Below are positions 14,995 to 22,584 of a stretch of 64,000 nucleotides of DNA, piece after piece. Location: assembly GCA_900544825.1 (NCBI GenBank), contig UQWP01000001.1, positions 1 to 64,000 of the forward strand, read 5' to 3'. Made by a program: the position numbers and the translations under genes. The DNA comes from an uncultured Prevotella sp. GTDB lineage: Bacteria > Bacteroidota > Bacteroidia > Bacteroidales > Bacteroidaceae. The notes under the pieces are model-generated. The model was not told the DNA's origin. It worked only from the letters and a program-made list of their open reading frames with translations, and did not search any database. The first letter of the stretch is position 1. Every line of letters begins with the position of its first letter.

Positions 14995-15197
14995 TTTCAA
15001 AAGAGCCTTACTTGCTGTTCAAAAGAGCCTTACGTAACGTTCTATTAAGCCTAACGTAAACCTTAATTGAGGCTTATTTGGGTGGTAAGTAAGGCTCTAT
15101 TGCAAGGTGTTTGAGGCTCTATTGCATGGCAATTGAGGCTCTTTTTGCAATCTTTTTGGGCTTTTTTGCAACCTTTCGGGTTTCTTTTGCGTCTAAG
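14995..15197. repeat. Cluster of nine degenerate 21-24 bp units, three inverted and six direct
   Basis: Within the 342-bp gap 14890-15231. The first three units (14995-15061) contain AAAGAGCCTTAC or AAGCCTAAC. The next six (15062-15197) contain the reverse complement core, such as TTGAGGCTCTATTGCA, AAGGCTCTATTGCA and TTGAGGCTCTTTTTGCA, decaying to GGGCTTTTTTGCA and GGGTTTCTTTTGC. Unit starts are spaced 21-24 bp. The orientation switches near 15061. Confidence 0.75.
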
Positions 15198-15231
15198 CAT
15201 CAGAATATAGAAAAATTAAAATCGAAAGAGT

Positions 15232-16101
15232 ATGAAAAGAATGAGTATTTGGGTTGCTTCGGTAGCTTTGTTTCTTGCCTCTATGGGCATCTGTTCCTGC
15301 AGTATGGGTTCTACTACCACTTCTGAAATGAGGGGAAGCCTGGAGTTTACGCAGGATGATTTGAGAGAGAAGCCTTTCAAGGCTATTGACGTGGATGTGG
15401 TTGCCAGTGTCTATTATACACAGAACGACGATGATGAATGCAGCGTGCGACTGGATTACTCTGCCATCAAGGATGCTGAGTTTGCTCAGAAACTTAAGGA
15501 GAAGCTCAAGGTGGTGTATCGAGACGGTGAGGTGAAGATCGGTCTGACGGGAAGACTCAAGGTGCCTGCCATGTGTAATTCTGAGAAGAATAGACTGAAG
15601 ATTTATATCACCAGTCCTGATCTGGTGAAGATTACCCAGGAAGGGGTAGGGGCATTCTATGCCAAATCTGTCAACAGCGATCGCCTGGAAATCGATAACG
15701 AGGGCGTAGGCTCTGTCAGCATCAATAAGATTCTTGCCAACAGGCTGGATGTTACTAATGAGGGCGTAGGCTCCGTCAGCATCGATGATGCCAAGGGCGA
15801 TGTGATGAAGATTGATAACGAAGGCGTTGGCTCCGTAAAGGTGGGCAATGTGGCTATGGGCGACCTGAAGGTGGATAACGAGGGTGTAGGCTCCGTAACG
15901 CTCGATTTCTTTAAGGGCGGAAATCTGAAGATCAACAACGATGGCGTGGGTAAGGTAAGCGCCAAGGTTGACTGCCAGGTATTGAATGTTGATCTGGATG
16001 GTGTTGGCGGCGTGCATCTGAGCGGTGTTACCGGCAAATATACCCGTCATAAGGACGGCGTTGGAAGCATTTCTGACGGAGGTCTGAAGGTCGGTAGATA
16101 A
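15232..16101 (+). CDS. DUF2807 (GIN-domain) lipoprotein with EGVGSV repeats
   Basis: 289-aa predicted lipoprotein; the signal sequence ends MGICSC, with Cys21 or Cys23 as the lipidated residue. The remainder fits the putative auto-transporter adhesin head domain DUF2807: a right-handed beta-helix of about 20-residue rungs, each holding (N/Q)EGVGSV or a variant (EGVGAF, five near copies of EGVGSV, DGVGKV, DGVGGV, DGVGSI). Rung repeats are visible at DNA level between about 15630 and 16070. Function of these proteins is not established; surface adhesion or scaffolding has been suggested. No consensus promoter was seen immediately upstream, where the repeat cluster lies. Confidence 0.88.
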   Translation: MKRMSIWVASVALFLASMGICSCSMGSTTTSEMRGSLEFTQDDLREKPFKAIDVDVVASVYYTQNDDDECSVRLDYSAIKDAEFAQKLKEKLKVVYRDGEVKIGLTGRLKVPAMCNSEKNRLKIYITSPDLVKITQEGVGAFYAKSVNSDRLEIDNEGVGSVSINKILANRLDVTNEGVGSVSIDDAKGDVMKIDNEGVGSVKVGNVAMGDLKVDNEGVGSVTLDFFKGGNLKINNDGVGKVSAKVDCQVLNVDLDGVGGVHLSGVTGKYTRHKDGVGSISDGGLKVGR

Positions 16102-16123
16102 TCGGGAAATTTTTTGAGAAAAA

Positions 16124-16221
16124 GCAACTTTTGCCCCCCGTTACATACTTGTTATATTTTTCTTTTATATATTTTCTTTTTATATATATATAATTAATAT
16201 ATAACGGGGTGCAAAAGTTGC
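16124..16221. repeat. 20-bp inverted repeat flanking a 58-bp AT-rich core
   Basis: Left arm 16124-16143 (starts GCAACTTTTGC, ends CCGTTA) and right arm 16202-16221 (starts TAACGGGG, ends GCAAAAGTTGC) match at 19 of 20 positions as inverted repeats. The 58 bp between them is almost pure A/T with TATATA runs. It could fold as a long cruciform or be a small MITE/REP-like element. Confidence 0.75.
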
Positions 16222-16230
16222 CTGGATTTG

Positions 16231-16264
16231 GGCAAGAGACGCTCTTTTTTCTGAATCTCTTGCC
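16231..16264. terminator. Hairpin after the DUF5020 gene
   Basis: GGCAAGAGA (16231-16239) and TCTCTTGCC (16256-16264) form a 9-bp stem just beyond the DUF5020 stop. The T run lies in the loop, not after it, so termination strength is uncertain. Confidence 0.45.
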
Positions 16265-16279
16265 TATATTTTCGGAGCT

Positions 16280-17026
16280 TTAGAAGTCCCACTTTACACC
16301 CAGGCAAGGGCGAACCTTTGCTCCATCGGTGCTGCCGAAGTTATTGGTGATTTCTACCTCACCACCCAGGCTCAGGTTCTCGCAGCCGAAGTGCTGACCT
16401 ACATTGTACCACAACTGTGGCTCGGTGATGAATACTGTGTGGCGGGTCTTTGCCTTGCCGTCGCCATCTACGGTTCCGTGGGTTTCCCACCAGAAATCAG
16501 CGAAGCCGTCAAACTTCAATCCCTTTACTCCGAAGAGGTCGTTGCAGGTCCATACGGCTGTCAACTGCATCGGAACATTCTGGTCGGTCTTGCGGATGGT
16601 CTTATAGAGTACATCCAGGTTCAAGGTGTTCTTGTAGGTGGCATCGTGAATCAGATACTCCACACCGAAGAGCCAGGCATTGTTGATAGGGTAGTTCTTG
16701 GTGATACCGCCATTGTACTCTACATGCAGGCTCCAGTTCTTCATGCTGCTGTTCTGCCAGAAGTTCAAGGCACGTGAAATCTCGGTATAGGTGCCGCCCT
16801 GTGCTACGTTCGGACTGTTAGGGTCCATCTTGTCGTAGTTGAAGTCGTGGTCAACGAAGAAGTAGGTACTTCCCCATTTGTCCTGCTTGAACATCTCCAA
16901 AGTCAGGGTTACATACTTGCGGTCGGTACCGAAATCATAAAGAATCTGTGCGTTGGTCTGTGCAAGAGTCTTGCTTGCTGGAAGCAATGCCAATGCCATC
17001 AGCAGGAGGCTTTTTAATTTTCTCAT
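16280..17026 (-). CDS. DUF5020 outer-membrane protein (Tsx-like barrel)
   Basis: 248-aa protein with a signal peptide (LLLMALALLPASKTLAQ) and alternating beta strands ending in Phe (CLGVKWDF), as in outer-membrane barrels. Segments such as WGSTYFFVDHDFNY, ISRALNFW and DGFADFWWE fit the DUF5020 family, which resembles the nucleoside-specific channel Tsx. Channel activity is inferred from that resemblance. It is monocistronic; no canonical -7 box was seen upstream. Confidence 0.82.
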   Translation of the reverse strand: MRKLKSLLLMALALLPASKTLAQTNAQILYDFGTDRKYVTLTLEMFKQDKWGSTYFFVDHDFNYDKMDPNSPNVAQGGTYTEISRALNFWQNSSMKNWSLHVEYNGGITKNYPINNAWLFGVEYLIHDATYKNTLNLDVLYKTIRKTDQNVPMQLTAVWTCNDLFGVKGLKFDGFADFWWETHGTVDGDGKAKTRHTVFITEPQLWYNVGQHFGCENLSLGGEVEITNNFGSTDGAKVRPCLGVKWDF

Positions 17027-17102
17027 AACAATGTTTTCTTGTTTTTGATGATGGAGTTTAAAATATGATTTGAAACAAAAAAATAAAATATGATACGGAA
17101 TT

Positions 17103-17139
17103 AAAAAAGACTGCGAACATGATACCCGCAGTCTTTTTT
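17103..17139. terminator. Terminator of the pyrBI-glyA operon
   Basis: GACTGCG (17109-17115) pairs with CGCAGTC (17127-17133), flanked by six A and six T. It lies 34 bp after the glyA stop and works on either strand. Confidence 0.9.
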
Positions 17140-17172
17140 GTATATATAAAATCGAATTGGTTTTTCCTTTGC

Positions 17173-18453
17173 TTAGTAAGCGAAGAGAGGATAATCCTTC
17201 ATGGTCTCGTTTACCTTCTCACGAACGCGGGCGATGACCTTCTCATCCTCAGGTGAATTCAATACTTCCTCGATGAGTTCTGCGATGAGGTGCATCATAT
17301 CCTCCTTGGCGCCACGGGTTGTCATGGCAGCTGTACCCAGGCGGATACCTGATGTCTGGAAGGCAGAACGTGAATCGAATGGAACCATGTTCTTGTTGAC
17401 TGTGATGTCGGCTGCAACAAGCGCATTCTCAGCTACTTTACCAGTGAGGTCTGGATATTTACTTCTGAGGTCAACGAGCATAGAGTGGTTGTCTGTACCA
17501 CCGCTTACGATGCCGAAACCACGACCGATGAGATCGTCGGCGAGAATGGCTGCGTTCTTTTTTACCTGCATGGCATACTCCTTCCAAGATGGCTGCAGGT
17601 TCTCATTGAAGGCAACAGCCTTGGCAGCGATGACGTGCTCCAGCGGACCGCCCTGCTGGCCAGGGAATACGGCAGAATTCAAGAGCATACTCATCTTCTT
17701 TACCTCGCCCTTCTTGGTTGTCAATCCCCATGGGTTGTCAAAATCCTTACCCATCAGAATGATACCGCCACGAGGACCACGGAGAGTCTTGTGGGTAGTA
17801 GAAGTAACGATGTGAGCGTACTTCAATGGGTTGTCGAGCAGACCGGCTGCAATCAGACCTGCAGGGTGAGCCATATCAATCATCAGGAGAGCACCCACCT
17901 CATCGGCAATCTTGCGCATGCGGGCATAATCCCACTCACGGCTGTAAGCACTACCACCACCGATAATCAGCTTAGGCTTGTGTTCCAGAGCCAGCTTCTC
18001 CATCTCGTCGTAATCCACGCGACCAGTCTCCTTGTTCAGGTTGTAGCCGATAGGATTGTAGAGAATACCAGAAGTATTGACGTGGCTACCATGAGAAAGG
18101 TGACCGCCGTGGTCGAGGTTCAATCCCATAAAAGTATCACCCGGTTTCAATACAGCGAGCAAAACTGCTGCATTAGCCTGAGCACCAGAGTGAGGCTGCA
18201 CGTTGGCATACTCAGCACCAAAGACTTTCTTTACGCGTTCGATGGCAAGGTTCTCTACGATATCCACCACCTGGCATCCGCCGTAGTAGCGCTTGCCTGG
18301 CAGACCCTCTGCATACTTGTTGGTAAGGTAAGAACCCATAGCGTTCATCACCTCGTCACTCACGAAATTCTCAGAAGCAATCAGCTCCATGCCTTTCAGC
18401 TGACGCTGATGTTCTCTTTCGATTAAGTCGAAAATCTCTTGATCTTTAACCAT
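17173..18453 (-). CDS. glyA: Serine hydroxymethyltransferase
   Basis: 426-aa PLP enzyme interconverting serine and glycine and loading THF with a one-carbon unit. [35 protein letters not shown] is the conserved N-terminal core, [15 protein letters not shown] contains the PLP lysine, and [17 protein letters not shown] is the folate-side motif. It follows pyrI by 25 bp on the same strand with no promoter between, so it is probably co-transcribed with pyrBI, joining glycine and one-carbon supply to pyrimidine synthesis. Confidence 0.97.
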   Translation of the reverse strand: MVKDQEIFDLIEREHQRQLKGMELIASENFVSDEVMNAMGSYLTNKYAEGLPGKRYYGGCQVVDIVENLAIERVKKVFGAEYANVQPHSGAQANAAVLLAVLKPGDTFMGLNLDHGGHLSHGSHVNTSGILYNPIGYNLNKETGRVDYDEMEKLALEHKPKLIIGGGSAYSREWDYARMRKIADEVGALLMIDMAHPAGLIAAGLLDNPLKYAHIVTSTTHKTLRGPRGGIILMGKDFDNPWGLTTKKGEVKKMSMLLNSAVFPGQQGGPLEHVIAAKAVAFNENLQPSWKEYAMQVKKNAAILADDLIGRGFGIVSGGTDNHSMLVDLRSKYPDLTGKVAENALVAADITVNKNMVPFDSRSAFQTSGIRLGTAAMTTRGAKEDMMHLIAELIEEVLNSPEDEKVIARVREKVNETMKDYPLFAY

Positions 18454-18478
18454 TCTTATTTGTTTTATGTGATTGATG

Positions 18479-18943
18479 CTACTTGCAAAGCTCCACTTTG
18501 CCCAATTGCTGCTCCTTATCGCAGTAATGGCAGCGTACGATACCGAGTACCTTATCTACGGTGTGGAAGAGGGTCTGCATAGGCTCGTTGTTGGTGATGC
18601 ACTTAGGGTTGTTGCACTTCACGATGCCCTTGAGTGTATCTGGAGTCTCTACGGTCTTCTTCTCCACGATCTCGTAGTCCTTGATGATACTCAGACCGAT
18701 GTTAGGAGCCACCACGGAGAGGCGGTTGATTTCCTCATCGGTAAAGTACTTGTTGGCAACCTTGATGATGCCCTTCTTGCCGATCTTCTTGGAAGGCAAG
18801 TTGTAGCCGATGGTAACAGGAGTGTCCATCTTCTCCAACTGGAGCAGGTTGACTACCTGATAGGTCTTCTCGGCTGGTATATGGTCGATTACGGTACCGT
18901 TCTCGATAGCCGCAACTACTAATTGACTTTTATTGTTTCCCAT
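18479..18943 (-). CDS. pyrI: Aspartate carbamoyltransferase regulatory chain
   Basis: 154-aa zinc-containing regulatory subunit that binds ATP/CTP and assembles with PyrB. The N-terminal nucleotide-binding domain includes [23 protein letters not shown]. The C-terminal zinc domain has the four cysteines in [12 protein letters not shown] and [10 protein letters not shown]. It starts 32 bp after pyrB; the gap holds a heptad repeat array. Confidence 0.96.
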   Translation of the reverse strand: MGNNKSQLVVAAIENGTVIDHIPAEKTYQVVNLLQLEKMDTPVTIGYNLPSKKIGKKGIIKVANKYFTDEEINRLSVVAPNIGLSIIKDYEIVEKKTVETPDTLKGIVKCNNPKCITNNEPMQTLFHTVDKVLGIVRCHYCDKEQQLGKVELCK

Positions 18944-18947
18944 CTGT

Positions 18948-18982
18948 CTATAAACTATAATCTATTAACTATAAACTACTCA
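18948..18982 (-). repeat. Heptad array between pyrB and pyrI (TTTATAG type)
   Basis: Four perfect-phase units on the plus strand, CTATAAA, CTATAAT, CTATTAA, CTATAAA, then CTACTCA; the pyrB stop codon (18976-18978) lies inside the fifth. Read in the operon's sense the units are TTTATAG, TTAATAG, ATTATAG, TTTATAG. Confidence 0.85.
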
Positions 18983-19923
18983 ATAATGGTCTTGTCATTC
19001 TTCACATCCTCCAGTGTGATACCGAGGCAGTGGCAGAAGATAGCCTCACGGGCGTAGAGACCATTCTGAGCCTGCTGGATGTAGTATGCATGTGGATCAT
19101 CATCTACATCGTATGCAATCTCGTTGACACGTGGCAGCGGGTGCATGATCTTCATGTTCTCCTTTGCCTTGCAGAGCATGTCGCGCTTCAGGATATACAC
19201 GTTCTTCACACGCTCGTATTCCATCAGGTCGCTGAAACGCTCCTTCTGTACACGGGTCATATAGAGAATGTCGGCGCCTGCAATCACATCCTCGTTGAAA
19301 TCCTCGTGCTCCACGTACTTGATGTTGTGCTCCTTGCAGTAGAGTTTGTACTCCTCTGGCATGGCAAGCTCCTTAGGTGCGATGAAGTGGAAGGTAGGAT
19401 TGAAGTGGCGCATAGCGGTGATAAGTGAGTGAACGGTGCGGCCATACTTGAGGTCACCCACAAGATAGATGTTCAAGTTCTCCAGGGTTCCCTGGGTCTT
19501 GAAGATAGAGTAGAGGTCGAGCAAGCACTGGGATGGATGCATGTGGGCACCATCACCGGCATTGACGATAGGCACTGGAGCTACCTCGCTGGCGTACTGG
19601 GCTGCACCCTCGATGAAGTGGCGCATGGTGATGACGTCGGCGTAGTTGCTCACCATCAGAATAGTGTCCTTCAGCGTTTCGCCCTTGGTAGTGCTGGATG
19701 TCTTGGCATCAGAGAAGCCGATGACACGTGCGCCAAGGCGATTGGCTGCTGTCTGGAAACTGAGTTGGGTACGAGTAGATGGTTCGAAGAAAAGAGTCGC
19801 TACGACCTTTCCCTTCAACAACTCCCTGTTGGGATGCTTTTCAAACTCTTGCGCCATTTCGAGGAGGTACATGATTTTCTCCTTCGAGAGGTCGGCAATC
19901 GTCACAAAATTATGTTTTTCCAT
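18976..19923 (-). CDS. pyrB: Aspartate carbamoyltransferase catalytic chain
   Basis: 315-aa catalytic subunit for the first committed step of pyrimidine synthesis. Carbamoyl-phosphate motif [16 protein letters not shown], the [12 protein letters not shown] loop, [32 protein letters not shown] and [10 protein letters not shown] are intact. A longer frame opens at 19959; the ATG at 19923 ([13 protein letters not shown]) matches the family and lies after a -7 box at 19964. First gene of pyrB-pyrI-glyA. Confidence 0.97.
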   Translation of the reverse strand: MEKHNFVTIADLSKEKIMYLLEMAQEFEKHPNRELLKGKVVATLFFEPSTRTQLSFQTAANRLGARVIGFSDAKTSSTTKGETLKDTILMVSNYADVITMRHFIEGAAQYASEVAPVPIVNAGDGAHMHPSQCLLDLYSIFKTQGTLENLNIYLVGDLKYGRTVHSLITAMRHFNPTFHFIAPKELAMPEEYKLYCKEHNIKYVEHEDFNEDVIAGADILYMTRVQKERFSDLMEYERVKNVYILKRDMLCKAKENMKIMHPLPRVNEIAYDVDDDPHAYYIQQAQNGLYAREAIFCHCLGITLEDVKNDKTIIE

Positions 19924-19956
19924 ACGAATTTTGATTGAATGTTCTGAAATCGCCCC

Positions 19957-19964
19957 CAAAGTTA
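19957..19964 (-). promoter_or_regulatory. -7 promoter box of pyrB
   Basis: TAACTTTG on the minus strand, 34 bp before the pyrB start; divergent from the PBP1A promoter. Confidence 0.55.
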
Positions 19965-20007
19965 CACATAATTTCTGATTTATGTGCGATATTTCAAAAC
20001 TTTTATG

Positions 20008-20016
20008 TAATTTTGC
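20008..20016 (+). promoter_or_regulatory. -7 promoter box of the PBP1A gene
   Basis: TAATTTTGC, 23 bp before the chosen ATG at 20039; this position also rules out the longer frame starting at 19982. Confidence 0.6.
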
Positions 20017-20038
20017 ACAAATAAATGAAGAAATAGAG

Positions 20039-22369
20039 ATGAGAAAACATTTTATCTATACATTATGGGGCATTTTTGCCACCTTTATCGTGTCGGCTAT
20101 GCTCGCCTTCTTTGCCATCTGGAACGGATGGATCGGTTACATGCCAGACATCGAGGATCTGCAGAATCCTATCAGCAGATTCGCCACTCAGGTGTATTCG
20201 TCGGATGGAAAGGTGCTGGGTACATGGAACCTGAACAAGGAGAACCGTATCGTGATACCTTATAAGAAGATGTCACCTTATTTAATAAAGGCACTGGTTG
20301 CCACGGAGGATGAACGATTCTATGAGCATTCGGGCATCGACTTCCGTGCGCTCGGTCGTGCCATCGTGAAGCGTGGACTCCTGGGACAGACCAATGCCGG
20401 TGGTGGATCTACCATCACCCAGCAGCTTGCCAAGCAGCTCTATTCCGAAAAGGCATCGAGCACCCTGGAGCGACTGCTGCAGAAACCGATAGAGTGGGTC
20501 ATCGCCATCAAGCTGGAGCGATACTATACCAAGCAGGAAATCCTGGCACTCTATCTCAACTACTTCGACTTCCTACACAATGCCGTGGGTATCAAGACGG
20601 CAGCGAATACCTATTTTGATAAGGAACCGAAGGATCTTACCCTCACCGAGGCGGCTACGCTCATCGGTCTCTGCAAGAACCCTTCGCTCTTCAACCCTGT
20701 ACGCTATCCGGAGCGTGCCCGCGACAGAAGAAACGTGGTGCTCTCGCAGATGGTGAAGGCGGGCTATTTGGATCGTGCTGAATACAGCCAGTATTCGGCA
20801 GAACCGCTTACGCTCAACTTCCACCGTACCGACCATAAGGATGGTTCGGCTACCTATCTGCGCGAATATCTGCGCAAGTATCTGATGGCTACCCGTCCGG
20901 AAAGAAAGGATTATGCATCCTGGAACTATGCCCAGTTTGTTACCGATTCCATCCTCTGGAATACCGATCCTCTGTATGGATGGTGCAACAAGAACTTCAA
21001 GAAGGACGGTTCTCCATATAATGTGTATAGCGATGGTTTGAAGGTGTTTACCACCGTGGATAGCCGTATGCAGCGATACGCCGAAGAGGCTGTATATCAG
21101 CATGTGGCGCGCTACCTGCAACCAGCCTTCAGCAAGGAGGTTTCCCGCAAGCCAAGTTCACCATACAGCGACAAGCTGACACCAAAGCAGATCAAGGTTA
21201 TCCTGAACCGCAGTGTTACCCAGTGCGAGCGCTACCGACAGATGAAGGAAGCGGGATGCTCGGCAGAAGAGATTCACGATACCTTCCGCAAGAAGATTCC
21301 GATGACTGTGTTTACCTATCATGGTGACATCGATACGCTGATGAGTCCGCTCGACTCCATCCGCTATTACAAGACCTTCCTGCGCAGCGGATTCATGAGT
21401 ATGGATCCTAAGACGGGTGCCGTGAAGGCATACGTGGGTGGATTGGACTATACCCACTTCATGTATGATATGGTAAGCCTGGGAAGAAGACAGGTGGGTT
21501 CTACCATCAAGCCATTCCTCTACAGTCTGGCGATGGAGAACGGATTCTCGCCTTGCGATTTGGCGCCTAACCGTCAGCAGACCTATATGGTGGCTGGCAG
21601 ACCATGGACGCCGCGCAATGCCAACCATTCGAGATACGGACAGATGGTTCCGCTGAGCTGGGGATTAGCACAGAGTAACAACTGGATCAGTGCCTATCTG
21701 ATGAGTAAGCTGAACCCATCGCAGTTTGTCCAGCTGCTGCACGACTATGGAATCAACAACCCTGATATTCATGCCTCTCTGAGCTTGTGTCTCGGACCAT
21801 GCGAGGTGAGCGTGAGCGAGATGGTAAGTGCCTATACCGCCTTTGCCAACCATGGTATCCGTACGGCTCCGATGTTTGTGAGCCGCATCGAGGATAACGA
21901 GGGTAACACCCTTGCTACCTTCCAGCCACGAATGAACGAGGTAATCAGTGCCGACAATGCCATGAAGATGCTCACCATGATGATGGGCGTAGTGGATAAT
22001 GGTACGGCAGGAAGACTGCGCTACCGCTATAAGCTGGAGGGACAGATTGGTGCCAAGACGGGTACCACCAATAATAACAGCGACGGTTGGTTCATCGCCT
22101 TTACTCCGCAGCTGGTAAGTGGCTGCTGGGTAGGCGGTGAGGAGCGCGATATCCACTTCGATTCCATGAGTATGGGTCAGGGTGCTACCATGGCGCTGCC
22201 TATCTGGGCTATCTTCATGAAGAAGGTGTATGCCGATACCTCGCTGGGCTACAGTCCGGAGGTGAAGTTTGATATCCCTGCCGATTACAATCCATGCTAT
22301 CATGTGGGCAGCGGTGGCGAGCAGGATGATTTCGAACAGGTGGACGCCATCGACGAAGTATTCGAATAA
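20039..22369 (+). CDS. Penicillin-binding protein 1A (bifunctional transglycosylase/transpeptidase)
   Basis: 776-aa class A PBP that polymerises and crosslinks peptidoglycan in the periplasm. It has an N-terminal membrane anchor (residues about 5-33). The GT51 domain has [12 protein letters not shown] (catalytic Glu90) and [13 protein letters not shown]. The transpeptidase domain has GSTIKPF (Ser488, Lys491), the SNN triad and [13 protein letters not shown]. The start at 20039 ([11 protein letters not shown]) is preferred because the promoter box lies after the longer frame's start. Divergent from pyrB; ends at a strong terminator hairpin. Confidence 0.95.
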   Translation: MRKHFIYTLWGIFATFIVSAMLAFFAIWNGWIGYMPDIEDLQNPISRFATQVYSSDGKVLGTWNLNKENRIVIPYKKMSPYLIKALVATEDERFYEHSGIDFRALGRAIVKRGLLGQTNAGGGSTITQQLAKQLYSEKASSTLERLLQKPIEWVIAIKLERYYTKQEILALYLNYFDFLHNAVGIKTAANTYFDKEPKDLTLTEAATLIGLCKNPSLFNPVRYPERARDRRNVVLSQMVKAGYLDRAEYSQYSAEPLTLNFHRTDHKDGSATYLREYLRKYLMATRPERKDYASWNYAQFVTDSILWNTDPLYGWCNKNFKKDGSPYNVYSDGLKVFTTVDSRMQRYAEEAVYQHVARYLQPAFSKEVSRKPSSPYSDKLTPKQIKVILNRSVTQCERYRQMKEAGCSAEEIHDTFRKKIPMTVFTYHGDIDTLMSPLDSIRYYKTFLRSGFMSMDPKTGAVKAYVGGLDYTHFMYDMVSLGRRQVGSTIKPFLYSLAMENGFSPCDLAPNRQQTYMVAGRPWTPRNANHSRYGQMVPLSWGLAQSNNWISAYLMSKLNPSQFVQLLHDYGINNPDIHASLSLCLGPCEVSVSEMVSAYTAFANHGIRTAPMFVSRIEDNEGNTLATFQPRMNEVISADNAMKMLTMMMGVVDNGTAGRLRYRYKLEGQIGAKTGTTNNNSDGWFIAFTPQLVSGCWVGGEERDIHFDSMSMGQGATMALPIWAIFMKKVYADTSLGYSPEVKFDIPADYNPCYHVGSGGEQDDFEQVDAIDEVFE

Positions 22370-22408
22370 TTCTTCGGGAAGTGCTCCTGATGCCGTCATC
22401 AAAAGGCT

Positions 22409-22465
22409 ATCCGCCATTTTTGCACTCATTTCTTTTAAATAGTGCAAAAATGGCGGATGTTTTTT
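22409..22465 (+). terminator. Terminator after the PBP1A gene
   Basis: An 18-bp perfect inverted repeat (22409-22426 with 22441-22458; left arm starts ATCCGCCATTTTTGCA), 14-nt loop, then G and six T. Unusually long for a terminator stem. Confidence 0.88.
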
Positions 22466-22486
22466 GCTTATCTCCATTATTTTTTG

Positions 22487-22495
22487 TATTTTTGC
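22487..22495 (+). promoter_or_regulatory. -7 promoter box of pheT
   Basis: TATTTTTGC, 89 bp before the pheT start codon. Confidence 0.6.
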
Positions 22496-22584
22496 AAAGT
22501 TTTAGGGCTCTTGTAACACAAATGCGTGATGACGAGGAGGTTCCCAAACACTTGATAAAGAGAAAATAATAAAAAAACATTATA

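Noticed and set aside
14995..15197. Possible CRISPR array
   Set aside because: Units are degenerate, contiguous and reverse orientation; no spacers of constant length and no cas genes nearby.
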